The notes beneath the pieces are model-generated. The model was not told the DNA's origin. It worked only from the letters and a program-made list of their open reading frames with translations, and ran no database searches. A DNA stretch of 64,000 nt, taken from NCBI RefSeq assembly GCF_015706575.1, contig NW_024037064.1:13741606-13805605 (forward strand), given 5' to 3'. The translations under genes were made by a program, and so were the position numbers. This DNA is from Patiria miniata. Taxonomy: Eukaryota; Echinodermata; Asteroidea; Valvatida; Asterinidae. Below, piece after piece: positions 32,849-44,960 of this stretch (positions are counted from its first letter, which is position 1; each line of letters begins with the position of its first letter).

Positions 32849-34600
32849 CCCGTTTTCATTTTTTTTTATTGCATCCTTTTTTACCAACATTTTTGCATTA
32901 GTGGTTCCATGTTCTCTTCCTTTAGTGTTTTGTGTTTAAACAAAAGGTTACCATGGTTTGTTATTGGAAGACAGTGACTGTTCTTGTTTTTTTTATGTTA
33001 ATTTAAGAAGGAAAACAATTTGCTTGATTTATATTCAATTGTTTTTTCGAGTTTGATCGTTAGGTTGTTCCATATGTCATTCTATTTTGATACTGTGTTG
33101 GTTCAGTTTTCTTCTGTCAACTTCCATTTAAGTTTAAAGTTCAATTTAGTTTTGTACAGTTTACTCTCTACCATTTTACTTATTTGGTTGTGTGGATAAC
33201 AGGTTAAAGGTTTGGGAAAAATTTAATTTGAATCCATTTTGATTATTGTGAATAGTTTTCTTCACATTTTGGTTGGTGAAATAAATCATTCTTTTTTGTT
33301 GTCTTTCTAACAATGTGTTTGTCATTGTGTAGGTCTATTTCATTTTTGACAGCGAGTACCCCAACATTTAGCGTTTTTCTCATTCAATTTATTATTTTCC
33401 AAGTTTAGTAATTTTCCGGGTTACATTAACATGCCAAAAAATAACAGAATTGTCAACCAAGCCTCATCATTCCCACATTCGGTGCACAATATGTGGCAGG
33501 GTGTACCCCCCCCCCCCCATTGTGTCTTCATTGACATTGTGTTCTGGTAATCTCAGGAATTCTTAAGATGATTATTGGGGGATACTTCTGTTAACAAAAA
33601 GACAAGCGTGTGTTGAGTATAGGAATATTTGTGGGGACTCCCTCTGTCACAAATCGGGCAGGGTACACATTCCATCCTGGACTCTGAAAGGTGGCGGCCA
33701 TATTGATTTAAAGTGAACCCCCCTACCCTAAAAATGGGATAAATTAAGGGATTATAGCACCCCTTATGGCGTCTCCAGTATAAAAATAGGTTTTAATTTT
33801 ATTGATCATGAAAAAATATACACGTTTGCCAATTTTCATAACATTCAAGCAAAAAGACAAAAATTATGTGAAAAAATACACTTTTTGACCAAAAAGATGC
33901 AAAATAACTACCCTCTGTTAAAGATTTTTAAAAACATTTCTGACGTCATTATTTACAAATTGGAAATATAAAATAGCAAAATTTCATGAAAATTGGTTGT
34001 CGACTTTTGAAAAAACAGAAAAGGGGGTGGGGGCACTGTATAGGGTTAAAGCAGGCTCCTGCCATTTCATACTAAAAACTGCTCACAATGTTTTTATTCT
34101 TGATACTTAAAGACCATGATAAGAACTCTCTTTCACCTGAGTGTCATTGTTCAAAGACCTGCACTAATGACGCTACGGCGACTTAAAGATAGCTATTTCT
34201 ATGACTCTACTTTGGGGGTACCCTTAGTGCCGTTGCCTCCTAAGAGCATTTTTTCCCTAAATTTTGAGTTCCAGGTTTAGGTCAGAATACAACCTCAGGA
34301 CCCTGCAAATTTCATTTCTTTGCTGCTTTCCCCTGTTGAGCAGCAAACGTTTAAACTTTTGTACCCCAAAATCATAAAAATCACCATTTTTCAGTAGGAA
34401 AAAAACACATTTTTGGCTCTTTATACTGCTACGGAGGTCAGATTGGCCCAATATTTTGTACAACCTCCAGGCTACCTATGACCCACCTACCCCCCAAATG
34501 TTAACCAAATCCGCCAACCCACACCTTGACACGGTCTGCATGGTCCTCTCGTGGACATACTCTTAATGGCTTAAAATACTTATGATGTAGAAGAGAACAT
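32849..34600. other. No gene recognised
   Basis: AT-rich sequence with T-runs and a C-run at about 33508-33520. No splice-supported coding sequence was seen after exon D of the upstream gene. Confidence 0.45.
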
Positions 34601-34609
34601 CTAAAATCG

Positions 34610-34710
34610 TAAAGCTACCAGTACCCTCAACCCCGCCCGCAAGGGATTTCGCGCTTGTCTCGTTATGTGTGCCCCCCTTTTTGAAAATCCTGGATCCGCC
34701 CCTGTGTACT
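34610..34710 (-). repeat. Probable DNA-transposon terminus fragment
   Basis: On the minus strand the sequence begins caggggcggatccaggattt followed by a G-run, a form I associate with the ends of dispersed repeats in marine animals. No partner terminus was found, so this is tentative. Confidence 0.3.
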
Positions 34711-34833
34711 CAAAGAGCCAATTACACAAAACACGAATAAGACATGAATACACGACAAGAAGAAAAAAAATAAATGAGAAATTGAATGGCAAAGCATTAA
34801 AAGATTTTGGGTACCTTCCATGGCTTCACTGCA

Positions 34834-34868
34834 TTCGTCATCATCATCATAATCATCATCATCATCTA
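34834..34868 (+). repeat. (CAT)n microsatellite
   Basis: catcatcatcataatcatcat run, imperfect. Confidence 0.7.
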
Positions 34869-35329
34869 ATGATGATTCTGGAACATAGTCCTCTCCTGAG
34901 GAAGCTGTTGGATAAATACATGATTATTGTGAAATTTAAGTTCCTATTTAGATTTGACATGCAAACAGAGAGGTTCTAACTTCCCTAAGAGATGTGCCAA
35001 GGTTAGATTTTATTAAATTAACTTATTAGCTTCAGTAATATCTTATTACAGGTGTGCATTAAACAGGGCTACCATATCTTAACATAACAGATCAGTTTGG
35101 CCATCAAAATATTTGCATCTTGCAGCAGCATCACTGTGTGTACCCATATACACTGTAGGAGAACATCTGTCAGTAGCAGAAATTAAAAAAAACCTTGGAC
35201 AGTCCGTGGCTTCTGAATGGCCAAGACTCGATTACATGGGGGTGTATTAATATGTGATATAAAGACCAGCTTCCAGAACGAGCGAACAAATGACCCTAGA
35301 ACCAGCAATTCATCCAGCAACATCCCAGC

Positions 35330-35575
35330 TAACCAAAAAACGTTGCAAAAGCGTTCTCAATACATTACGGTAATGTTCCCGAGACGTTTGAAAATAACGT
35401 TATGGGAACGTAATTGTGTAGAGTTCTCTTGACGTTCTTTGGACGTTACAAAAAAAACGTTACGAAATAACATTTGTACAACCTTCACAGGACGTTGGCA
35501 AGAGACGTTCTTGTAACGTTACAGGCAAACGTTACGAAATAACATTCATACCACCTTCAGAGGACGTTGGCAAGA
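35330..35575. repeat. AACGTT-rich minisatellite
   Basis: At least nine AACGTT or ACGTT-type palindromic hexamers within about 240 bp. Two recognisable units of about 80 bp each contain acgttacgaaataacatt and aggacgttggcaag. Confidence 0.65.
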
Positions 35576-35813
35576 TCGAAAAATCTACTGTTTGAACTCT
35601 CATTATGTGCACTGTGACAAAGTAATGAAAAAAGACAAATACGACAAACTGAATTAACTTATCAGCCATTTTATTTAACTTTTTTATTATATAATAACTA
35701 AAGTTGAACCCTGATAAGAAGAGCCCTCTGATACATTCCGCTTATATAACAAGCAAAATATTAGGCCCAACAGTTTGTTTTCCAATAGTGCAAATACAAA
35801 GTACCGTACTTGT

Positions 35814-36333
35814 TAAAGGGAATATACATCATTTGCTTTTGCTTTAATTTTCAGAAATTGATGGAATTGGGGGGTTGGAAATATATAGCAAATATAGTTA
35901 CACTGACTTTTTTGAGGTTTTGGGTTCGAAAATGCTATAAAAACCAAGACAAACAATCATTTTTCTGTAGTCTGGTTCCCTGACTCCATTTAAGAAGAAA
36001 CAGAGCAGTTTACATACATTGGGGAATTGTAAGGTCAGGGAACCAGTCTAGCTGGCTTGTACCCGTTCATCGGTGTGTAATCGATTGCAAACAAGTGCGA
36101 TGTCAACTGGGGCCAGTATTTGAAAAAAAAGCCAGTTTTTTCCAACGCTGGTCGGCCGATCAGCGTTGGAAATTGATACAAAAATACCATTTTTCCTGAA
36201 AATGACAGTATACCAGGTGCCATGATTTTACAGGATGCTTTACACTTTCATTCACCAACAGTCCAGCAAGGTATTTCAAAATGATTTGGTAGTTTTATTT
36301 TTTGATGTTTGCAAATGTTGTATTTTCCCTTTA
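35814..36333. mobile_element. MITE, taaaggga family, long copy
   Basis: Ends taaagggaatatacatcatt (left) and gcaaatgttgtattttccct plus tta (right) form imperfect inverted repeats of about 24 bp. A shorter relative is at 43232-43399. Internal similarity includes tctggttccctgac against tctggttctctgac. No coding sequence. Confidence 0.65.
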
Positions 36334-37000
36334 TATAACAATGTAATTTGTAAAGTCTCATCGACCGTGTTATAAAGGTGTGTATATCAAACACTTATAC
36401 GAATACAAAAAAAACTTAACTACGATGCTATTTTTTGCAATTCAAGCAGAACCATATAACACATATGCTTCATGGTCGTTAAATGGACAGAATGTTTCAA
36501 TCTGACGCCACTTTTTTCTTCATATACAGGTACATGTATCATCTCGATAGGTCTGAGAAACATAACGGGACTGAGAAACATTTTCAATTCTGCTAGGAAA
36601 CACTTGATACATGTTCTTGATTCGCCATAGATGACCGCTGAGATGGCGTCAGGATACTAAAGTCTTCCCACTCTTGAATTTATTTAATGAAATGGAGGCC
36701 ATTCAACGTCTTTCAAAATGATGTCAAATTTGGCTCCTACGTCATAGGCTACTAATCGGAGATTGATACTGCTTAAGTGTGTTAAAGTTCGCTGGTCATG
36801 CATGCTTATTCATAGTTCATTAACCTCCATGTATATCTCAAACAACTACAAATTACAAGTAAAATAATACAATGTACATGCAAGTCTTCGGGATTTTTCA
36901 TAAAGGCCAATAATAACACTAAATATCGTATTAACAACTATGTCCAGACAAACATCTTCACTAACTTTTTAATTACCACCTGTAAAAATATACACTGTTT
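36334..37000. other. No gene recognised
   Basis: Non-coding sequence without clear repeats. Confidence 0.4.
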
Positions 37001-37480
37001 GGCAAGTTGGTTTTGGGTTTGAAAGCGAAACTACCTTTTACTTCGTAGTATAATGAGTCAATGTTGAATACCCAAATAAATATATTCGTCCTAGTAAGAA
37101 AAAAGGAGCACTACATTTTTTTATGTCTGATTTTCTTTTATTGAGGAAGAAGTAAGTTGGCACACTTAACACAATTTGGCAAGTTGGTTTTAGGTTTGGA
37201 ATCCCAAATATATTTGATGTGTACTAGTTAGGTTAGTACTAGTCATATATTGAAGTAGATTAGCACACCATACTCTACACGTAAATGGATACTGTTTGGC
37301 AAGTTGGTTTAAGTTTGAAAGCCCAAATATATCCTAATTCTTCCAAGTATTAGAGTAAATAATGTAGCACCATCTTTTATGTGCTCTTATGTACATATTG
37401 AGGAAGAAGTAGATTAGCACACTTAACATATACATGAACACTTTTTGGCAAGATTGTTTCAGGTCTGGAAGCTCAAATAT
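37001..37480. repeat. Diverged tandem repeat around ggcaagttgg
   Basis: Four diverged blocks beginning ggcaagttggtttt...tttgaaagcccaaatatat recur at about 37001, 37178, 37298 and 37447, and a fifth at 37613. Spacing is irregular (about 120-180 bp). Confidence 0.5.
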
Positions 37481-37514
37481 ATTCTATTTTTTTTTGGGGG
37501 GGGGGGGTTGTTGT

Positions 37515-37962
37515 TTCCAATCCTGGCCTGAGGGCCCAATGCCCAGGCAATTTGATTGAAAAAAACATTATTTTAAAAACGAAACATTAAATCTTGTTAA
37601 CACTGTCTGTTTGGCAAGTTTTTGTTTTGGTTTGCAAGCCAATCTTTTTTTTTCAGTATAATAGAACTTTTTTTGGATGTCTACTTTCATGTAAATTCCA
37701 TAGGAGTCAGCAAAATTATGAACATCATGATGAATTAATGAAATATGCAGTCTTTAACACACACACATACGACAAATTCTGATTATAATGAAACTTGGCA
37801 TGTGTTGGATATCCACTAGAAATGCCAAAATGAAGTGAGGTCATTATGACTTCATGAGCCATTCTATTGACTCTTAAATGTTTGCCAAATGCAGACAATT
37901 TACGTTATTGAAATTGGGATCAAACAAACACCCTAAATGGGGCCCTCAGACCAGGATTGGAA
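37515..37962. mobile_element. MITE with ttccaatcctggc ends
   Basis: ttccaatcctggcctgaggg ccc at 37515-37537 and its near-perfect reverse complement at 37940-37962 form a 23-bp inverted repeat with one mismatch. The interior is non-coding. Just to the right, a 37-bp segment (37902-37938) is duplicated at 37980-38016. Confidence 0.6.
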
Positions 37963-39226
37963 CGCTAATTCCGCAATTCACGTTATTGAAATTGGGATCA
38001 AACAAACACCCTAAATTACTAAATTACCAATCATTTTCAGTTTGGATCTGCTAGTCATCAAAGTCGGCGTTGTTGACCTCATCTGGTGTTGCTGCTGTCT
38101 TGTTGGCATCAGGATTCTGTGAAGTTAAAAGATAAAAGAACTTTTCAAACATCGTAATAAATACACAAAAAAATGGACACCAAAAGAAAACTTGACATTT
38201 TTGGAAACTTGAAATAATTTTTACCCAATCCGCTCCTTGCAGGAACAAAAGATAGCATTTTTTTTTACATAGTAACAACGTCCCTTTTTCTAGGGTGTGC
38301 ATCGGTTCATACAAGTTTGGTGTTGGACTCGTGACAACATGTCGCCAGTTAGTCTTTGCCTGTGCACAATGCACCAGGTTGAAATTTTCCCTACCAACAG
38401 CCCTTGTCTAAATTTGTAGGGGGGGGGGGGGTACTTGTAGCCAGAGCGGACAGTTGCGGTCAATGAAAAGTACAGTCCGGTTTTTTTTCGCAGTGTTTCA
38501 AATGCATCATATCTGGTTGAAATAATACGTTTCCTGAAATCAAAGTAGACAATATTCAAGTGTTCTACATGTATATGTTATACGTGTACATGTACATGTA
38601 TTTGACCTATAGAAGAACAATACAAAACAATGGACATGCCAAAAAGTGAACACCTTTTATTGACTGTCAGGATAGTTTTTGTTTTCAAGCTAAAGTATTA
38701 TCAACCAAATTCCAATGTGCACAGTCGACTCTCGTAAATAAACAATAAACTGGCACTGTAGAGCTGATTAAGTTGTATTATATATCTTGACATACAGATC
38801 CTTGTCATATGCTTGGTGGAACTCACATCACGTGATATTCGTTAATTACTCCCATTCACGCCGGGGCTCAAAAATTCCCATTCGCCCATGGGGAATTGGA
38901 AATACTATTTGACAGTTATAAGATCATCTTTGTTCTATGCCGCGGTATTAGTGCAAATGCATGCTGGTGTGCGCGTTCGTCAATGCGCGTAGCGTGTATG
39001 GACCGTTCCGGCCTGTTAATCAAACAGTGCGCGTTAGCCAATTAGATAACGCATTTTGGTCAGGTGACCACGGAAACTTGACAACCGTTGCTAACTGTCG
39101 TGATCCGCCATGACCTCGGTCAAACTCGGTCACATGCAGTGTAAAAACGTACACAAACCAATGGGGGTCGACGGTGCGCGGCATCGTTTTTCAACGTAAA
39201 ATGGGGCTTTCTGTGAATTTAAAAAC
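37963..39226. other. No gene recognised; upstream region of THAP exon
   Basis: Contains a 37-bp direct repeat (37902-37938 and 37980-38016), a C/G-run near 38419 and alternating tacatgtacatgtat near 38584. The last 200 bp before the ATG at 39227 may be the transposon's promoter, but no clear element was seen. Confidence 0.4.
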
Positions 39227-39895
39227 ATGGTCAAAATATGTTGCTACGGTACATGTAAGTCAGACACCAGGCATCCGGATCCACGTCATAAAGTAATCTT
39301 TTTCCCTTTCCCAAAAACAAAATCAAACCGTGAAAAATGTTTACGATGGATTAAAGCCTGTGGACGTCCCCATTCAGATCTGAATGTGTACAAAATCAAC
39401 AAGGACAAATACGTGTGTTCCAAGGTAGGAGTTTGGTCATCAGTCAGTCATGTCAGTCAGTACTCTCAGCAAATTTCTTTTCAGGGGGCCGGGGTGTTAA
39501 GAAATTACAATGCAGGATAGTCCAACTAGAACTAGTCTGGGTCGCTAGGTCTTCGAATTTTAGTTTTGGTCTGTGTCATAGCGACAGACATGATGACACT
39601 TTGGACAGTCACAGAACACAGACACTTTTTAGACCAAACCTAAAATTCGGAAAAAAGTAGTTCTAGCACTAAGCATAGAATTTAGAGTGGAGTGGGTCTA
39701 GATAATAAGTACCACAATAAAAGCAACTCATAATAACAAATTTCATTTTATAAATTATAAATTTAATAAATCTTTAAAATTACCAAGCTTGGCAATATTG
39801 CAAAAACCCTGTATGTGGTCTACAGAATTGAGATTCTATAATATAAACAATAAGTTGACATTATTGAGTTATTGTTGGAATATAAATAAAGAAGA

Positions 39896-40070
39896 AAAGA
39901 GTTCCATACACGGACAACGCTCATTTTTCCCTATAGTGACCTATCAGCCATGAAAAGCAATGACATGTCCTAAAAAGTCAAATTTAGCTGTGAAAAACTT
40001 AAAGCATTGATTCACTGGTACTTGGTACTTAAAAAACACTGTTAAGTGTTGTCTGAGTATGGAACTCTTT
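39896..40070. mobile_element. 175-bp MITE (agagttccatac ends)
   Basis: aaagagttccatacacggac at the left and its reverse complement (gtctgagtatggaactcttt) at the right form imperfect TIRs of about 23 bp. A single-ended relative (aaagagttccatacacagac) occurs at 40933-40955. It lies within intron 1 of the transposase. Confidence 0.65.
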
Positions 40071-41204
40071 CTGTTATTTTCATTTGAAAATACCCAATGA
40101 GCTGGCCCAGTTCAAATTTACAATGAGCTTTAGACTTTTACAGGTTCAGGGTTTTAAATAAAAACAAAACCAAATTATAAACTTTAGTACCGGTACCACA
40201 TCTTTCCACATCATTTCAAAGAACCAAGCTCAATCTATCCAGACCCCATACCGGCAGATGGGAGTGCCATCTTTAAAGCCAGGAGGCCTCCACTCAAACG
40301 TATTCTTAACCTAGAAAACAGGTAGGTTAATGTGGCAATTGTGCAAAGCTTCCATTTCCATTATGAACATCTTCTGAAGGCTCTGTGGCACAGTTTAAAA
40401 TATTTTAAACAAATTACTGGGAAGAACGAATTCTCATGCAATTAACCCTCCTATGCAAACACACATCCTGTGCTACATTGTTTGTGCAGTCAATTACATT
40501 ATCAGTCAAGTGACTGATGGAAGTTAAGAACTTCCAGCCTCCATAAGCAAGGTTGACTGGCTGTGACTGCTTTCGTAACTTGATACAGATGTGCCACCAC
40601 CTTCCTGCTTTTGTCTGTTGACTGGATTTGATCAGTCAGAGTGCCTGCTTGGAATAATCTGACTGTTTATGACTTCCTGTGTAAAGGCATCGCAGGGGAA
40701 GTGGAAGGAAATTTTGACTGACTTTGACTGCCTAAAAAGAAGGAGGGTTTTAATGGAAAAAATTCATCATTAAATTACATTTCATGACATCTTAATAAAT
40801 CTATGTTGCATCCAATCAAATGGCAGCGCAGTGAGCAGTCAGCATGCACATGTTTTCATTTAATGCACACATGCTCAAAAACTTCTCAAAATTTGGTCTG
40901 TAATCTTCTTCAACATTGAAATATTCTGATGGAAAGAGTTCCATACACAGACAACACTTGACACCCTGTGCACAAAACCTAGGAGACTGCTCTAAAAAAA
41001 TCTCAGTAGCGTTTCCTAAGTAAATGCTTCGATTTTCGCACTGCTAAATTCAACTTTTAAGGACGTGTTATTTCTATGATTGTTTTATGGGTTTTTTTTT
41101 ACAGTGGGCAGTCATCTGATGAAAGGAATCAAAAGGAATTATCGAGTGTACCTGACAAAAAGCCTGCTGAAGTTAAACATGGCATGTGTAAGTTTCTCTC
41201 ATTT

Positions 41205-41990
41205 TCAAGTATTAGCTAGAAATGGTGTTACATGCTCCTTGTAGAATAAAGCCAGTTTACTGAGCATGGCTTCCCACACTGCTGTATCTGGCACTATTCT
41301 TTCAACATGGATATCTTTGCTTGTAAAAACAACAAAGTCACATAATGGGGCTCCAGTCACCATCAGTTGACCCTGAACTTGATGAAAGTACTGGTGGGTC
41401 TTCTTTAGTTGCAAGCCATTGCCAGACTTTGCCATGTAGAAGTTGGGGATTCCATCTACTGCCTCTGCAACAGTCATGTTTCTTGCACTGTATGGGCAAT
41501 TTACCTCCAGAATTCCTGTTTGACCCGCATCGCACACCTTACCATCAGGTGTAGCCCCCAGGAAACTAAAGGCTGGGTTTACTTCAAGGCCACAATCGTG
41601 TATGTGAAGGTTGGTCTTGTTCACATACGCCTCCTTTGCAGTACTCTCATGTTTTTTGCCGTATGATACTGCTTCACTGTGTATGACCTGTGGAGAGCAC
41701 AAGCTAGTTAAAAACTTAGTGTTTACATCCTTTTTTCTTGTGATTACCCAACCAAACTGGGAAGCAGTCAGTCTCTGTTCTCTGCATTTATACCATAGAC
41801 TGCAGTTTGCCTGTTGAACAGTTGCTTGTTCCAGTGCCTCTGCTTCCTCTTGGGTTATAGCTGTAGCAGTATTATTATCAGCATAATCGGAGTTGAGGAT
41901 AAGTGTGGTTTGAAGGGGGAACCTTGTGTTTCCACAGAGTGCCTCAGTTGGCGTTGTTACTGTGCTTGATGTTTCCGCCAAGTCATTTAT
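41205..41990 (-). pseudogene. YqaJ/lambda-exonuclease-like protein (ISL2EU accessory), 3' exon
   Basis: Open from a splice acceptor (tttctacag|ataaat at 41990) to TAG at 41205, about 260 codons. The YqaJ fold is indicated by LWYKCREQRLTASQFG, YGKKHE, GLEVNPAFSFLGATPDGKV (catalytic Asp), TGILEVNCPYSAR (Glu present, but the expected Lys of E-x-K is Asn) and YFHQVQGQLMVTG. Earlier exons, which in related proteins carry the N-terminal part, were not found. In ISL2EU elements this nuclease accompanies the transposase. Here it lies antisense within intron 3 of the transposase gene. The Lys-to-Asn change would probably reduce or abolish activity. Confidence 0.8.
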
Positions 41991-43231
41991 CTGTAGAAAA
42001 AATAAATAAAAAAATAAAAATAAAAATTAGTGTTTTTCTTTCTTTATTTGCAGTACAATCTGGTCTTGAACTACTGTCAGCAGCTTCAACAATTCGTGAC
42101 TTGGAAAGAGAAAATGCAGGTTTGAAGAAGGATCTTGCTGCCAAGGTGTTGGGGTGCATGAGGGGGAGAAAACCGTGAACAGGCCATCATCAAGTAAGCC
42201 ATCAGACAAGTGTTTTAACTGTGAACCTTTCAGTTTTGAGACTGTTTTGAAATCTAATGTTAAGGATCTTCTTAAATACTACACAGGGTTCCAACACACA
42301 ACTTTCACTGTGTTGTTTGAGTTCCTCATTCCTGATGTCAAAAGGAATCCCCTAGAGTACAAAGAAAGAAAATCAGCATGCATGAAATTGCCTTTGAAAG
42401 ACCAGCTGTTCTTAGTTTTGTGTAGATTGCGGAATGGATTCCATTTGAAGGATCTTGCTTTCAGGTTCCATGTTAGTATTCAGATTGCTAGCATTATTTT
42501 TAATACTTGGATCAGGTATATGTCCTTAAGGCTGGGCTGTCTGTCATTGTGGCCACACAGAGATGTCCTGATTGAGCGCATGCCCAAGAGGTTTAGAGAA
42601 GAATTTCCCACAACACTTGTCATCATGGATTGCACAGAGCTTAAATGTGAAAGGCCGACTTCTCTCAAAACTCAGTCACAGTGTTACTCCGAGTACAAAT
42701 CTAGCCCTAACCTGAAAGCTTTGGTTGTCACAGATCCCTCTGGCTCGTTCATGTTTACAACTAGTCTTTTCACTGGGTCTATATCTGATAATGAATTATT
42801 CCAGAAAGGTCATGTTTTCCAACTCCTTCAAGATTTGATTAAAGATGGGAAAGTCCAGGTCGGTGATGGAGTCATGGTCGATAAAGGTTTTCGAATTGAT
42901 AAGGAGGTAAGAAAAATTGGTCTGGAATTGAACATGCCTCCATTAGCTTCCATGTCTTCACAAATGAAACCAACCGACGTCATGCTTACCAGAAAAATTG
43001 CCAGTCACCGGGTACATATTGAGAGAGCAATCCAAAGAATCAAGAGTTTCAAGTTAGTTGCCAGGACAATTCCAGTAAGTATATTTGGGAATATTAATGA
43101 GATATGGTTGGTGTGCTGCTATTTGACAACCTTTCAGGATGTTTTAGTGAAGGAAGAGTAATTTACATGTGTCCAAAGTTGGCATCAATTTATTCAACTA
43201 TCTCCATTAAATATAACTGCTTAATCACTTG

Positions 43232-43399
43232 TAAAGGGAATATGCAACATTTGCTTTAGCTGTATATTACTATTCGGAAAAGGATTGATTTGGGGGCTAG
43301 TATTTCATATAAATAATTTACAGCGGAGTCTGGTTCTCTGACCCAACTTCAGTTGAAAAAGAGCAATTTTGTTTGCAAATGTTGTATGTTGCCTATTTA
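43232..43399. mobile_element. MITE, taaaggga family, short copy
   Basis: taaagggaatatgcaacatt at the left and gcaaatgttgtatgttgcct at the right; internally deleted relative of 35814-36333. Confidence 0.6.
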
Positions 43400-44077
43400 G
43401 CTGTTTCCAATTTCAATTGGGAACAGCTATTGTTTTAGTTAAGAATCCCCCCCCCCCTTCTTTTCTTCTTCCACTTTTTCCCCATAGGTTTAACACACGT
43501 TTTTTGTACAATCCACTTTGGAAACTTTTTTTTATCCGATCAATTTTATAATTACACTATTAACCATTATCTGAAGTTGTGCGACATCCATTTAAATGTC
43601 CGTCATAGATGTCATAGATGAAAAATTGATATGACGTCATCATGATATCATATGTTATGTAATAGTGACTTGAAATATATAGGCCTAGACCTATATCTTG
43701 AGATCTGTCTAGTTGTTTGGCCTGAAATGCTGCATATATAGTTATACATTCTAAAGTTATATTTATTTGTAAGGTACAGTGACGATAAATGTCATAATTC
43801 TCTTGATGCGACGTCATGAATATTTAATGAGGCAATTTTGTTGCCACCATATCTCAACAGTACAGTAAGCTATGATTCCAATTTTTTGCACGTTGCATTA
43901 TACTGGTCTGAAAGTGTGTCGGCTGCAATTTCAAGGTCATGTGACCCTTAAAGACTTGATCTCCTCTGAACTTGTCCTAGGGGCGTATCAGACAGTTCAG
44001 CATCCTCGTGAAGGAGGTAGTTTAGTGGTGTGTTTGCTAGGGCCTTCAGTTGCTCTTGATTTCACCACAAGTAGGCA
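43400..44077. other. No gene recognised
   Basis: Contains a short palindrome near 43398-43430 (tagctgtttcc ... gggaacagcta), a C-run at 43448-43458 and repeated gtcatagat. No coding evidence before 44078. Confidence 0.4.
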
Positions 44078-44361
44078 GCAACACACTGGAAAAAAGTGGG
44101 GGGAAAGAGATAATAATAAACGGCCCAAAAAATCTGGAGCCCGGGCGAGTCTTGCCGAGTATTTGGAAGTGCTAAGAAAGAAAATGGTACAAAGGCCGAG
44201 TTGAAATTTGAGCAGTTGTGCTTGGATCGTGAGAAAGATTTAATCTGGAAAAACGAGAAAGAGAACAACGAATGGAAAGAGATGCTGCAACAATGGAGCT
44301 CTTAAAAACATTAATCGTAGACAAAAAGAACCAATCAGCTACCAAAACAAGTGAAAAATGA
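44078..44361 (+). pseudogene. Tail of a Myb/SANT-like transposon protein (decayed)
   Basis: Three overlapping frames give plausible protein: KKSGARASLAEYLEVLRKK, then KAELKFEQLCLDREKD, then ERMERDAATMELLKTLIVDK ending in TGA at 44359-44361. Charged helical sequence with a final MELLKTLI resembles the C-terminus of the Harbinger Myb-like protein (MMALLKSLEKK) in this window. It faces the transposase remnant at 49646-50687 in the same convergent layout as the first Harbinger, so it may belong to that element. Confidence 0.5.
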
Positions 44362-44960
44362 AGGGGTCAGACTTGTCATCCACTCAGAAAAAGCAAAAAA
44401 GAAAAATAGTTTGATTTGCTTGACATACTGCTACTGCAGTTTGAGGATACTTGTTGAGAAAGGAAATGAAAAGAAAAAAAAATGCCAAACTACTAAAGTA
44501 TACTACTTTTCAGTAGCTCAAGTAGATTATTTGTTAGATAGTTGTGCTTTCAAACCTAAATCACTCCTGGGTGTGTGTGAGGGGGCGGGGTGGTTCAGGC
44601 CTTTCTTTTTCTTTACGTCCGACAATAAACCCTTAACCCTCTGTGCTTGATGCTGGAGACTAACACTTGAAAAAAATCACTACAGTTTGCACTTTTCATT
44701 TTGAATTTCCAACGTTAATCGTCTCAAGGATATATTAACATTAAGGTCTCTAGGTTTGGAGGCAATCAGATTCTTGTTCAATCAGATTCTTGTTCAGATT
44801 TAATCAGCTTTGCCTGGCAGTATGGGCCTGGTTCTTATTTTGCATAAATTTGCTTAGGGAGTGATGTAACTGGTCCCATCATTCAAAGCCGACATTACCT
44901 GCGACTTCACTCCTACACCAAATTTATACAAAAACATGATGTGCGTGCATACCAGTAGTT
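44362..44960. other. No gene recognised
   Basis: Non-coding sequence between the Myb-like remnant and the hairpin element. It holds one short direct duplication (caatcagattcttgttca near 44763-44796). Confidence 0.4.

Larger units (their letters stand above)
39227..43161 (+). pseudogene. ISL2EU-type transposase: THAP domain + DDE nuclease, four exons
   Basis: Exon 1 (39227-39424) encodes a THAP zinc finger: CCYGTCKSD, FFPFPK, CLRWIKACGR, YVCSK. Exon 2 is 40212-40321 (begins HFKEPSSIYPDPIPADGS), exon 3 is 41105-41187 and exon 4 is 42054-43161. The phases agree. Exon 4 starts with a coiled coil (TIRDLERENAGLKKDLAAK), then a helix-turn-helix (LRNGFHLKDLAFRFHVS) and a DDE_4 domain with Asp in VIMDCTELKCERP, Asp in GVMVDKGFRID and Glu in HRVHIERAIQRIK. 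Two lesions are visible: the acceptor before exon 2 reads cacat instead of cacag (position 40211), and one base is gained or lost near 42150, shifting the frame between coiled coil and nuclease. A MITE lies in intron 1 and a YqaJ gene lies antisense in intron 3. Confidence 0.82.
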
